NCBI GenBank assembly: GCA_041736465.1
Contig: JBGSTO010000195.1
Location: forward strand, 1 to 64,000
Origin: JAJUJL01 sp041736465
GTDB taxonomy: Bacteria > Chloroflexota > Anaerolineae > Anaerolineales > UBA4823
Direction: 5' to 3'
Length of the DNA: 64,000 nt
Below, piece by piece: positions 33,952-44,617 of the stretch (the first letter of the stretch is position 1; each line of letters starts with the position of its first letter). A program made the position numbers and the translations under genes. Below the pieces are notes generated by a model. The model searched no databases, was not told the origin of the DNA, and saw only the letters and a list, made by a program, of their open reading frames with translations.

Positions 33952-35438
33952 ATATTTTCCGTCTCTATCTGGGGCGGGGTCTTCCCATCCAGTGTAAGCG
34001 GCAGTGAAAAAATAAATGCCAATCCACCTGGGATATTCTCGGCCCATATCTGCCCGCCGTGCGCTTCGATGATACCCTTACATATCGATAGTCCCAGCCC
34101 GGTCCCACTGACCTTCTCGGGCTCGGTTACCCGGTAAAACTTATCGAAGATGCGGTCAAGATGCTCCGGGATAACCTGAGGGCCTTCATTCTGGACTTTC
34201 ACCATCAAGGTGTCTTCCTTTGGAGTCCAGGCTGTGACTTGAATGAGCGAGTTTTCGGGCGCGTATTTGGCGCTGTTGTGCAGCAAGTTGGTAAATACCT
34301 GCTCCATTTGCGAGTAATCCACCGGAACGAGCGGTAAGTCATCGGGAATCTGGATATCTAATCGAAAATTTATCAGTGTACGGTGCATACGATTGAGAAC
34401 ACTATCCAGAACCTCGGTCAGCACATTCCATTGCCGGTTGGGACGCAGTGCGCCGGCTTCGATGCGCGACATATCCAACAGATTGCCAACCAGGTAGTTC
34501 AGATAATCGACTTCTTCATCCATAGCCATAAGCAGGTCTTTGCGAGCAGGCGCCTCCCAGGAGATTTCATCGATCAGCAGGCTGGAGGTGGCGGCCTTGA
34601 TGGTGGCAATCGGCGTGCGGAACTCGTGCGAGACGGATGACAGCAGCGAGGACTTCATCCGGTCGCTTTCTTCCAGGACTTTTGCCCGCGTCTCGGCGTG
34701 CGCCAGCGCCGTTCTCTCGAGCGCCAGTGCACCCTGGGCAGCGAAAGCCTGCAGTAAGCGTACTTCTCCGGGTGCCAGCACGGGCGAATTCATCCACAGG
34801 CGGATCTCACCCAAGATGGCCCGTACCGTTCCAAGCGGGATGACCACATCTGGTTTCTGAGGTGCGCTGGCGTTCTCGGGTATCGACAGCCGGAAAGGGG
34901 TTTCTCCATAGATCGATGGGATGTTGATCTCCAAATAAGAAGTATGCGCGGTTTCGGCTGCTTTGCGAGCAATCACCGCGGCGATCTCCTCCAGGCTGTT
35001 GACGCCAGCCAGGTCCAGGCTGAGCTCGTACAGACGGGTTGTCTCGCTCTCGCGCGCAACCGCGGCTGCCAGGCCTGAGCGCGCCCGCCCGACGAGCTGG
35101 CTGATGAAAACTGCAATTACCAGGAAAATGATCAGTGCAATGATGTCCTGGGTCTCGTGGACGACCAGGGTATAGTACGGCTGTAGAAAGAAATAGTTAT
35201 AGGCCAGAAATGCTGCAAACCCCGAAATCACCCCGGGCCACAGTCCCCAAAGGGTTGTACTGACCAGAACAGGCAAAAAGTAGAGCAAAGCCACTGTGGA
35301 AGTATTCAATTGCTCCCGCAGCAGGAAAAGGAGCGCCGTCATCAATGAAGTGACGAAGAGCGCCAGAATAAACCCAACCAACCGGAGGGCGATATGGTCA
35401 GGGCGCTTAACAGGTTTTGTCCAACTCGGGCGGGTCAT
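33948..35438 (-). CDS. KdpD-like sensor histidine kinase without the N-terminal KdpD/USP domains
   Basis: 496 residues from the ATG at 35438 (GGAG seven bases upstream; a GTG at 35441 is possible). Four membrane helices at residues ~20-120 match the DUF4118 segment of KdpD, followed by a GAF-like region (~135-245), HisKA with His271 in SHEFRTPIA, and HATPase (FTNLLHNSAKYAPE, GTGLGLSICKGI). The long N-terminal KdpD nucleotide-binding and universal-stress domains are absent, so K+ or turgor input must reach it differently. Confidence 0.88.
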   Translation of the reverse strand: MTRPSWTKPVKRPDHIALRLVGFILALFVTSLMTALLFLLREQLNTSTVALLYFLPVLVSTTLWGLWPGVISGFAAFLAYNYFFLQPYYTLVVHETQDIIALIIFLVIAVFISQLVGRARSGLAAAVARESETTRLYELSLDLAGVNSLEEIAAVIARKAAETAHTSYLEINIPSIYGETPFRLSIPENASAPQKPDVVIPLGTVRAILGEIRLWMNSPVLAPGEVRLLQAFAAQGALALERTALAHAETRAKVLEESDRMKSSLLSSVSHEFRTPIATIKAATSSLLIDEISWEAPARKDLLMAMDEEVDYLNYLVGNLLDMSRIEAGALRPNRQWNVLTEVLDSVLNRMHRTLINFRLDIQIPDDLPLVPVDYSQMEQVFTNLLHNSAKYAPENSLIQVTAWTPKEDTLMVKVQNEGPQVIPEHLDRIFDKFYRVTEPEKVSGTGLGLSICKGIIEAHGGQIWAENIPGGLAFIFSLPLTLDGKTPPQIETENI

Positions 35439-35497
35439 CACGTGACTCCAATCGGTGGATAGAACAAACCAACGGCAAGTCTCCGCTGCCAGGGTCT

Positions 35498-35528
35498 ATT
35501 ATACTCATTCTGCCAGGGCGGCCTGGCA
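35498..35528 (-). promoter_or_regulatory. kdpD promoter with overlapping palindrome
   Basis: A TATAAT (35498-35503, minus strand) stands about 60 bases before kdpD. The inverted repeat TGCCAGG-GCGG-CCTGGCA at 35511-35528 covers the position of the -35 hexamer, which itself is not consensus. It may be a binding site for an activator or repressor, or an RNA hairpin of the opposite strand. Confidence 0.4.
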
Positions 35529-35674
35529 TTCCTGCTTGCTGCATCTCTGGAACGGGGCTTCTCGACAGGCGCCACGGCACCCGATATTTCCACGATGGCC
35601 TGTATGCAGTGTGGTAAACTATTACTTTGGTATTCTTATAAAATCCCTTATCTACCAAATATGGAGGTTCGAAA

Positions 35675-38425
<2,751 letters not shown>

Positions 38426-38473
38426 GCTGCCCTGCTGGATTTTTTCACATCCAGCTCTTTGATCTCTGGAATA

Positions 38474-38506
38474 CGACACACCCCGTAAATACTACGGGGT
38501 GTGTCG
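38474..38506. terminator. Strong bidirectional terminator after ppdK
   Basis: A perfect 14-bp stem (38474-38487 with 38493-38506) with loop AATAC, between ppdK (+) and a lipoprotein gene (-). On the plus strand CTTTACATCCTGTTTTTTAG follows. Confidence 0.85.
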
Positions 38507-38541
38507 GCTTTACATCCTGTTTTTTAGTCAGCAAACCGGAA

Positions 38542-39252
38542 TTACTGGCCTCCCGCAAGGATATCTCCCAGCAGGTTGCCGTTGAGCAGGATATCGATCG
38601 TCTTGATCCCTGAAAACTGCCGGATGGTGTTCCAAACCTGCTCGCGCACCCGGCGATCATCACAGCGGTCGCCAGTGCGCACATACGTACCGCTCAGCCG
38701 GATCGATAGGATACCCTGGAAAGCCTTGAAGTTTACGCTGTCCACCTGGATATTCGACAGGTAGGCATGGTTGTACAGCCCGGCGATGTACTGCTGCTTT
38801 ACAAACAGCCGCTGAAGTGCGGTGCGCACATCGCTTTCGACGTCCCCGGTGCGCCATACGCCCGTATTGATCGATACCAGGCTGTCGCCGCAGGCGACTG
38901 TGCCGCCGCTGTCCGACTGGACCATGAAGATGTAGATGGCGTCCTCGCCGGATGGGGTTGGAGGGGCTGCGGTCGCTGTGGGCGTGATGGTTTCGCTCGG
39001 CATGATGGTCGCCGTAGGGGAGGGTATGGCGCTCGGCTCGGGCGTAGAGGTCTGAGTGGGTGTATTCTCCAGAGTCGGCGTCAGGCTGGCTGTTGGCGCA
39101 GGCGGCTGGGTAGGCAGCGCGGCCGGCTGCTGCTGTGTGGGCGATGGCAAGGCTGCCTGCGGCGAGGTTGGCGCCGGACTGCAGGCGCTCAAGAAAAGAG
39201 AGAGCATCACCCAACCAAGAAACACGCGGGGCAAAACGCTGGACACTCGCAT
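38542..39252 (-). CDS. Lipoprotein with GerMN-like domain (copy 2)
   Basis: 236 residues from the ATG at 39252; a TTG at 39267 overlapping the upstream stop is an alternative. Signal peptide with lipobox LSAC, then a ~80-residue Pro/Thr/Ala linker. The last ~125 residues resemble a GerMN (sporulation/spore germination) domain: VACGDSLVSINTGV, a helix ALQRLFVKQQYIAGLYN, and the strand LSIRLSGTY. The domain is similar in order to its neighbour, so the two are tandem paralogues. Role at the cell surface is unknown. Confidence 0.75.
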   Translation of the reverse strand: MRVSSVLPRVFLGWVMLSLFLSACSPAPTSPQAALPSPTQQQPAALPTQPPAPTASLTPTLENTPTQTSTPEPSAIPSPTATIMPSETITPTATAAPPTPSGEDAIYIFMVQSDSGGTVACGDSLVSINTGVWRTGDVESDVRTALQRLFVKQQYIAGLYNHAYLSNIQVDSVNFKAFQGILSIRLSGTYVRTGDRCDDRRVREQVWNTIRQFSGIKTIDILLNGNLLGDILAGGQ

Positions 39253-39263
39253 CGCAGCCTGGC

Positions 39264-39989
39264 TCAATCGTTCGATACCAGGTCGCCGAACGGCACCCGA
39301 TTCAGGTAGATATTGGTGGTTTTCACCGCCCTCAGCTGGCGTATAGTTGTCCAGACCTGGACTTTCACGCGCAAGTTATCGCATTTATCCTCTGGGCGAA
39401 TATATTTGCCGCGCAGGTAGACGTTCACCAATCCGCCGCCTGTTTGGAAATCCACTTTATCCAGGCGGATGTTGGAGCGGAAGAGCGGGTTGTACAGGCC
39501 AAACTCGTACTCCTCGCTGTAGGAGAAGAGCTTTTCAAGGGCGATGGTGATATCGCGTTCCGGATCATTGCTGCGCGATACGCCGGTGCTCACACCGATC
39601 ACGTAGTCGCCGCAGGCAACCGGGCCGGTGTCGCTCAACGAGATAAAGTACATCAAGATTGGATCTTCAACCGCGGCAACGCCTCCACCTCCAGATACCG
39701 GCGCTGGAGTGGGCGTCTCCGAGGGGGTTGGGCTGGGGGTATCTGTCGGCAAATCTGTTTCCGTCGGCAGCGGCGTGTACGTGGCTGTCGCTGTCAATGT
39801 AGCCGTCGGTTCGGGTGTGTCGGTTGGCGGAAGCGGTGTTTCCGTGGGTGGTGTGGTGGCGGTTGCAGGCGGGTTGGTAGGGCTTAGCGCGATGGGTGTA
39901 GTGTTTACGGCAGGCGCACAGCCCGCCAGCAGCAGCGCCGCGCTCAAAAGCAGTGCCAGCCACAGTCTAACGGGATTGGCGTGAAGCAT
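39264..39989 (-). CDS. Lipoprotein with GerMN-like domain (copy 1)
   Basis: 241 residues. AGGAGAAGG before the ATG at 39989 sets the start, and the signal peptide ends in the lipobox LAGC. A Thr/Pro-rich linker of ~80 residues leads to a GerMN-like domain (VACGDYVIGVSTGV, ALEKLFSYSEEYEFGLYN, VNVYLRGKY). Domain order and spacing match the next gene. GerMN domains occur in Chloroflexota lipoproteins outside sporulation; no germination genes are nearby. Confidence 0.77.
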   Translation of the reverse strand: MLHANPVRLWLALLLSAALLLAGCAPAVNTTPIALSPTNPPATATTPPTETPLPPTDTPEPTATLTATATYTPLPTETDLPTDTPSPTPSETPTPAPVSGGGGVAAVEDPILMYFISLSDTGPVACGDYVIGVSTGVSRSNDPERDITIALEKLFSYSEEYEFGLYNPLFRSNIRLDKVDFQTGGGLVNVYLRGKYIRPEDKCDNLRVKVQVWTTIRQLRAVKTTNIYLNRVPFGDLVSND

Positions 39990-40135
39990 AACCTTCTCCT
40001 CTTCGATAGGGCGGAAGAAAAGCCCGATTCTGCCCCGAATGCCGGTGCAGCGGGCCAATCTCTTCAACCCTGTGGGTTCGCTACAATCGAACGCAGGTGA
40101 TTTTACACCCATTTTCTGATTGTGCAATGAAATAA

Positions 40136-40181
40136 AATGGAGCCGTGCTGCCTCGAACAATTCAGGCCCGCCGGCTCCATT
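40136..40181 (-). terminator. Terminator of the 2-oxoacid:ferredoxin oxidoreductase operon
   Basis: A 10-bp stem (40136-40145 with 40172-40181) around a 26-base loop that can itself pair GCCT with AGGC. On the minus strand TTTATTTC follows the stem. It lies 20 bases after the gamma-subunit stop. Confidence 0.7.
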
Positions 40182-40200
40182 CTCCCAGGCAGTAACTATT

Positions 40201-40767
40201 TCACACCACCGGCAGCCTTGCCTGGCTGAGGGCGAATTCTGCGCCCCGATCGAGGGCATCGTAGTTTACCGGCAGCAGCCTGCGGTGCCGCTCTGGCAGA
40301 TGCGCCTCCAGTGACTTCTTGATCGCCTGCAGCGGCAGCACCGGCAGCAGAGCTAACATGGCTCCCAAAGTGACCATATTAAGCAGCCGCTTGTCTCCAA
40401 TCTGCTCGGCAATTTCGTTGGCTGGGATCAGCACGCTCACCAGGTCGGTGCGCTGCGGGGCGCGGTTTATCAGCGAGGCGTTCGCCACCAGCACACCACC
40501 GGAAGCTACCTGCGGCTCGTATTTGTCCAGTGAGGGCAGATTGAGAACAATCGCAGCACGCGGGTTGCGCACCAGCGGCGAGCCTATCTCCTCTTCAGAG
40601 ATGACCACGGTGCAGTTTGCGGTACCGCCGCGCATCTCCGGGCCATACGAAGGGATCCAGGTAACCTCTTTACCGCTGTCCAGAGCTGCATATGCCAGCA
40701 CCTGACCGGCAAACAGCACACCCTGACCACCAAAACCTGCAATGACAATCTCTGTTTGTTTGCTCAT
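40201..40767 (-). CDS. korC: 2-oxoacid:ferredoxin oxidoreductase, gamma subunit
   Basis: 188 residues. Starts with the family motif IVIAGFGGQGVLFAGQVLA and has SYGPEMRGGTANC, both typical of the gamma domain, which closes over the active site and binds CoA. It is the last gene of the order ferredoxin-alpha-beta-gamma. The 2-oxoacid substrate (2-oxoglutarate, branched-chain or pyruvate) cannot be fixed from sequence, so the symbol is by structural analogy. Confidence 0.9.
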   Translation of the reverse strand: MSKQTEIVIAGFGGQGVLFAGQVLAYAALDSGKEVTWIPSYGPEMRGGTANCTVVISEEEIGSPLVRNPRAAIVLNLPSLDKYEPQVASGGVLVANASLINRAPQRTDLVSVLIPANEIAEQIGDKRLLNMVTLGAMLALLPVLPLQAIKKSLEAHLPERHRRLLPVNYDALDRGAEFALSQARLPVV

Positions 40768-40776
40768 CGCTCCGTC

Positions 40777-41553
40777 CTAGACACGCAGCCCAGCCAGTGC
40801 TGAGGCAACTTTATAGTCGCCAATCGGATAAGCTGGCAGCATGTGCTCTTCGATAAAGCGCAGCGACTCAACCGGTGTCAACCCCCAGTTGGTGGGACAG
40901 GAGGACAGCAGTTCCACCAGGGAAAACCCCAACCCGCGTACCTGAGTCTCGAACGCCAGGCGGATGGCCTTCTTCGCCATGCGGATATTCTTGGGATCGT
41001 GCAGGCTGCGGCGCACCACGTAGCCTACACCGTCCAGGGTCGCCAGCATCTCCGGCATGCGAATCGGGAAACCCATTTGCTCGACATCTCGCCCGTTGGG
41101 TGAGGAAGTCGTCTTCATCCCGGGCAGTGTGGTCGGAGCCATCTGCCCGCCGGTCATGCCGTAGATGGCGTTGTTGATGAAAATCACGGTAATGTTCTCG
41201 CCACGGGCAGCCGCATGCACGATCTCACCCATACCAATCGAAGCCAGGTCGCCATCCCCCTGGTAAGTGAACACTACCCTGCCGGGGAGCACGCGCTTGA
41301 CGCCGGTCGCCATCGCCGGGGCGCGGCCATGCGCTGCTTCGACGAAATCACAATCGAAGTAATTATAGGCAAACACCGAGCAGCCCACCGGCGCCACGCC
41401 GATCGTCTTCTCCCGGATCTGCATATCGTCCAGCACCTCTGCCACCAGTCGGTGCGCAACCCCATGGGTGCAGCCAGGGCAATAATGGGTTGGTGTATCG
41501 GTAAGCGACTCGGGTCGCAGGTATACAATCTGGCTCATATCAACGGTTACCAT
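40777..41553 (-). CDS. korB: 2-oxoacid:ferredoxin oxidoreductase, beta subunit (thiamine diphosphate binding)
   Basis: 258 residues. CPGCTHG near residue 25 is the family start, and the thiamine-diphosphate motif is GDGDLASIGMGE ... NNAIYGMTGGQ. The subunit decarboxylates the 2-oxoacid, and electrons go to ferredoxin. AGAGG lies before the ATG at 41553. Gene order and spacing (16 and nine bases) show one operon with the alpha and gamma subunits. Confidence 0.93.
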   Translation of the reverse strand: MVTVDMSQIVYLRPESLTDTPTHYCPGCTHGVAHRLVAEVLDDMQIREKTIGVAPVGCSVFAYNYFDCDFVEAAHGRAPAMATGVKRVLPGRVVFTYQGDGDLASIGMGEIVHAAARGENITVIFINNAIYGMTGGQMAPTTLPGMKTTSSPNGRDVEQMGFPIRMPEMLATLDGVGYVVRRSLHDPKNIRMAKKAIRLAFETQVRGLGFSLVELLSSCPTNWGLTPVESLRFIEEHMLPAYPIGDYKVASALAGLRV

Positions 41554-41569
41554 CGATTACCTCTCATCT

Positions 41570-42697
41570 TCAGTGCCCGCCTAACTTCAATACATCGGCA
41601 AAATTATCCAACCATGCAGTCCGAGGATCGCTCCCGGGCGGCAGGGGATGCTCGACCATACGATGTATTTCCGTCAGGACTTCATCCGGAAACGGCGTGA
41701 TGCCGCCCATGCGCCCGTAGAAATGCATTGACAGGCTGCGTTTGGTAGCCCGTTGAACATCGCTCAGCATCTGCCCGGCATTCATCTCGACCACCAGCAT
41801 CCCCTTTACCTGCTCTGCCAGGCTCTCCAGGCGGGCTTCAGGAAACGGGCTGAGCGTGATCGGGCGTAACAACCCAACCCGTATACCCTCGGCACGCGCC
41901 GCGCGCACTGCCGAAAGCGCCACGCGCCCGGCGGTGCCAAACCCTACTACCGCATACTCTGCGTCTTCCAGATAATACTCTTTGAAACGCAGCTCATTCT
42001 CTTCGATCTGGCGCCAGTGCTGCATCAGGCGGTAGTTCATCACCTCTTCTTCGACTGGATCGATATAGATCGAGCTGAGGATGCGGCGCTCGCGCCCTTC
42101 TGAACCTCGCGTTGCCCACTCCGGGTACTGACTGCGCACCGGTCGCATCGGCGGCAGTTCTGCCGGTTCCATCATCTGACCGATATTTCCATCCGCCATC
42201 ACGATCACGATGTTGCGGTACTTGTCCGCCAGATCAAATGCCAGAACAGTCAGATCGATGGCCTCCTGTACTGTGGATGGCGCCAGCACAATCGGGTGAT
42301 AGTCGCCGTGACCGCCGCCATGCACAATCTGGTTGTAATCTCCCTGTGAGGGGGCGATATTGCCAAGTCCCGGGCCACCGCGCACCACATCGATCAGCAC
42401 CACGGGTACCTCGGTGCCGGCGATATAAGACAGCCCTTCCATCATCAAGCTAACGCCCGGGCTGGAGGACGAGCTCATGACCCGGGCGCCAGTGCAGGCT
42501 GCTCCATACACCATGTTGATGGCAGCCACTTCACTCTCGGCCTGCAAAAAAGCCCGGCCTAGCTCTGGCATACGTTTGGACAGGTACTCTAATAATTCGG
42601 TTTGGGGGGTAATGGGATAGCCGAAATAGGCTTCCAGACCGGCGCGCACGGCAGCTTCTGCCATGGCGGTGTTGCCTTTTAGAAGTTCACGCGGCAT
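41570..42697 (-). CDS. vorB: 2-oxoacid:ferredoxin oxidoreductase, alpha subunit (VorB/KorA type)
   Basis: 375 residues from the ATG at 42697. LLKGNTAMAEAAVRAG and YFGYPITPQTELLEYL are characteristic of VorB-type alpha subunits; GGPGLGNIAPSQGDYNQ follows. The C-terminal part is a transketolase-like domain (VGFGTAGRVALSAVRAA). VorB proteins act on branched-chain 2-oxoacids, but annotation of this group is unsettled and 2-oxoglutarate is possible. A start further upstream would run into the ferredoxin gene. Confidence 0.9.
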   Translation of the reverse strand: MPRELLKGNTAMAEAAVRAGLEAYFGYPITPQTELLEYLSKRMPELGRAFLQAESEVAAINMVYGAACTGARVMSSSSSPGVSLMMEGLSYIAGTEVPVVLIDVVRGGPGLGNIAPSQGDYNQIVHGGGHGDYHPIVLAPSTVQEAIDLTVLAFDLADKYRNIVIVMADGNIGQMMEPAELPPMRPVRSQYPEWATRGSEGRERRILSSIYIDPVEEEVMNYRLMQHWRQIEENELRFKEYYLEDAEYAVVGFGTAGRVALSAVRAARAEGIRVGLLRPITLSPFPEARLESLAEQVKGMLVVEMNAGQMLSDVQRATKRSLSMHFYGRMGGITPFPDEVLTEIHRMVEHPLPPGSDPRTAWLDNFADVLKLGGH

Positions 42698-42707
42698 CGA
42701 CCGTCTC

Positions 42708-42953
42708 CTATACTGCCACTCGGGCAGCCCGAACCGGTGCCTCACGATAAACCGTGATGGCAGCTTCCGGGCAAACCAGCGCACAAACGGCGCAGCCGGT
42801 GCAATCTTGCGAGATCAAATGGGCGGGATGGTATCCTTTCGGTGTCAGGTTATCCAAATCTAGCGCCAGCACATCTTGTGGGCAGGCGTTCACACATAAA
42901 TCACAACCCTTGCAGTAGAGTTCGTTGACGGTAATCCATCCACGAACAGGCAT
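42708..42953 (-). CDS. 2-oxoacid:ferredoxin oxidoreductase, ferredoxin-like delta subunit (two 4Fe-4S)
   Basis: 81 residues. Two complete cluster motifs, CKGCDLCVNACP and CTGCAVCALVCP, bind two [4Fe-4S] clusters that take electrons from the catalytic subunits. AAGGAGG precedes the ATG at 42953. First gene of the operon. Confidence 0.95.
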   Translation of the reverse strand: MPVRGWITVNELYCKGCDLCVNACPQDVLALDLDNLTPKGYHPAHLISQDCTGCAVCALVCPEAAITVYREAPVRAARVAV

Positions 42954-43173
42954 CGAAACCTCCTTAAAGTGAAAGTCGAATGATAGGCATTCATGGTTCT
43001 CTCTTATTATCGTACTTTTATCCGATTAACGGTAGTGATAACTATCATGTATCTTATGACACAAAACTCATCTATCAGGGTGATCGTCTGCCCAAAAGCG
43101 GCATGGGAGCGTTGGCTGCACTGGTAAAACCCGCAGCCAACGCCCACTCCTCATCGAATTTTCGCAGGAGTCG
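42954..43173. promoter_or_regulatory. Intergenic region upstream of the oxidoreductase operon
   Basis: 220 bases between the ferredoxin gene and the stop of a solute-binding lipoprotein gene. The AT-rich part (43000-43060) probably holds the oxidoreductase promoter; a 12-bp palindrome TGATAACTATCA lies at 43036-43047. The hairpin 43109-43143 closes the upstream operon. No gene is seen. Confidence 0.4.
43109..43143 (-). terminator. Hairpin after the last gene of the maltodextrin cluster
   Basis: An 11-bp stem (43109-43119 with 43133-43143), 13-base loop, 30 bases after the lipoprotein stop. On the minus strand a short TTTT follows at some distance, so it is a moderate terminator. Confidence 0.6.
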
Positions 43174-44547
43174 TTACGGCTGCGGCGTGGCTGTGCCCAC
43201 CGCCTCACCCGCGGCGATGGCAAGCGCCGCGCGGATGCTGTCGGCAGCTTCATTCAGCGACTGTTCAGGCGAAACGCCACGCTCGAATACCGAGCGCAGC
43301 GCTGAGTCGAGCGCTGCCGGGTAGTATTGAAATTCTGGCGCGACCGGGTACGCCACGCCATCCACCAGCGCCAGCATCGCCTGCTCGATCAGATCATCAT
43401 CGATCTGCATGGCGCTTGCGGCCCCAACCGCCGGCGCGCCGCTGATTGCCGGAATGCTGCCCGCAAACGCCAGGTCTGACTGCGCCTGCGGTGAGAGCAT
43501 CTCCTGTAAAAACATCCAGGAGATGGCATGCTCTTCACTCAGGGCGCGCGGCGTCAGGTACAGCATCTCGGATTGCACGAAGCCCGCCAGGGTGCCGTTG
43601 GCATGCACCGGCCAGGGATCGATTGCCAGGTTGAAATCGCCGATGGCCTCCACCAGCTCCGTTCGCCGGCGGGTGTGCTCGACGATCACACCTACCCGCC
43701 CTTCTTTGAACAACTGTACGTCGGTATCGCTGAAGAAATCTACCGGTCCGGCAAGCTCGAAAGATCGCAGCAGTTCAATCCACGCCCTGCCGCGCTCATC
43801 GTCAAAAACCGGCTGTCCGAGATCATCCATCAGCGCCCCGCCTAACCCGTACAGGTGCCCGGCGGAGAAGTAATTACTGCGGTCAAGATATGCGCCAACT
43901 TCCTCTCCCCCTTCGACCCGCCTGGATAGCTCAACCAGCTCATCAAAAGTAGCCGCTGAGACCGGCACCAGCCTGCTGTTGCGGTAGAGCACCACGCCGT
44001 CGATGCGCACGGGCAGTCCAAACAGCGCCCCCTTGTACCGTCCCTGGTTCACCGCGGCGGCATTCAACCGGTTGAGCAGCTCTGGTGCCGCCAATGCAGA
44101 TAGATCGGTCACCCAACCCGCCTCGAAAAATGCCCCGCCCCAATCCGCCGGTGCAATCAGCAGGGTCGGCGCCCGCCCCTCGATACTGGCATTCTCGAAG
44201 GCAGCCTTCAAATCCAGCGCAGGCACATATAAAACATCAAACTGCACATCCGGGTAGCGCTGCTGGAAATCATCGATGCGGCGCAGCAATGCGGGCATTT
44301 GCGCTTCTTCCCACGAATGCCAGATGATCACCGTACCGCTGACAACCACCGGCGTAGGGGTGGGCATAGCGGTCGGCGTGCGTGTGGCTACCGCGGTTGG
44401 CGTGGAAGCCGGCAAACGCGGGTCATCATCAGTTGGCTGCAGCACGCTGCAGGCAGGCAGGCAGAGCGCGACCAGCAGCATCAGGCGCTGCAGTGCTCGA
44501 ATAATCGTCGAATTGTGGCGAGGTTTTGCGAGTCTGTTGCCGATCAC
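43174..44547 (-). CDS. Extracellular solute-binding lipoprotein (ABC transporter, family 1)
   Basis: 457 residues; the start is a GTG at 44547 with GGGAG upstream. Signal peptide ends in LPAC (lipobox), then a Thr/Pro linker. The mature part has the family 1 substrate-binding pattern: GTVIIWHSWEEAQMPALLRR, DDFQQRYPDVQF-like start of the lobe, LLIAPADWGG, and AVNQGRYKGALFGLPV. It probably binds a sugar or oligosaccharide at the outer surface. Permeases for it are not adjacent, unless it shares the MalFG-like pair 9 kb upstream. Confidence 0.87.
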   Translation of the reverse strand: MIGNRLAKPRHNSTIIRALQRLMLLVALCLPACSVLQPTDDDPRLPASTPTAVATRTPTAMPTPTPVVVSGTVIIWHSWEEAQMPALLRRIDDFQQRYPDVQFDVLYVPALDLKAAFENASIEGRAPTLLIAPADWGGAFFEAGWVTDLSALAAPELLNRLNAAAVNQGRYKGALFGLPVRIDGVVLYRNSRLVPVSAATFDELVELSRRVEGGEEVGAYLDRSNYFSAGHLYGLGGALMDDLGQPVFDDERGRAWIELLRSFELAGPVDFFSDTDVQLFKEGRVGVIVEHTRRRTELVEAIGDFNLAIDPWPVHANGTLAGFVQSEMLYLTPRALSEEHAISWMFLQEMLSPQAQSDLAFAGSIPAISGAPAVGAASAMQIDDDLIEQAMLALVDGVAYPVAPEFQYYPAALDSALRSVFERGVSPEQSLNEAADSIRAALAIAAGEAVGTATPQP

Positions 44548-44617
44548 TGCTCTCCCGGCTCTCTTTCTGATCGAAATCGTTGGTATAAAACCTGCTGGCT
44601 CAACCCTCGCAGCGCGG

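Noticed and set aside
39000..39240. Possible short tandem repeats in the lipoprotein linkers
   Set aside because: Thr/Pro/Ala codon bias explains them; no exact repeat unit is seen.
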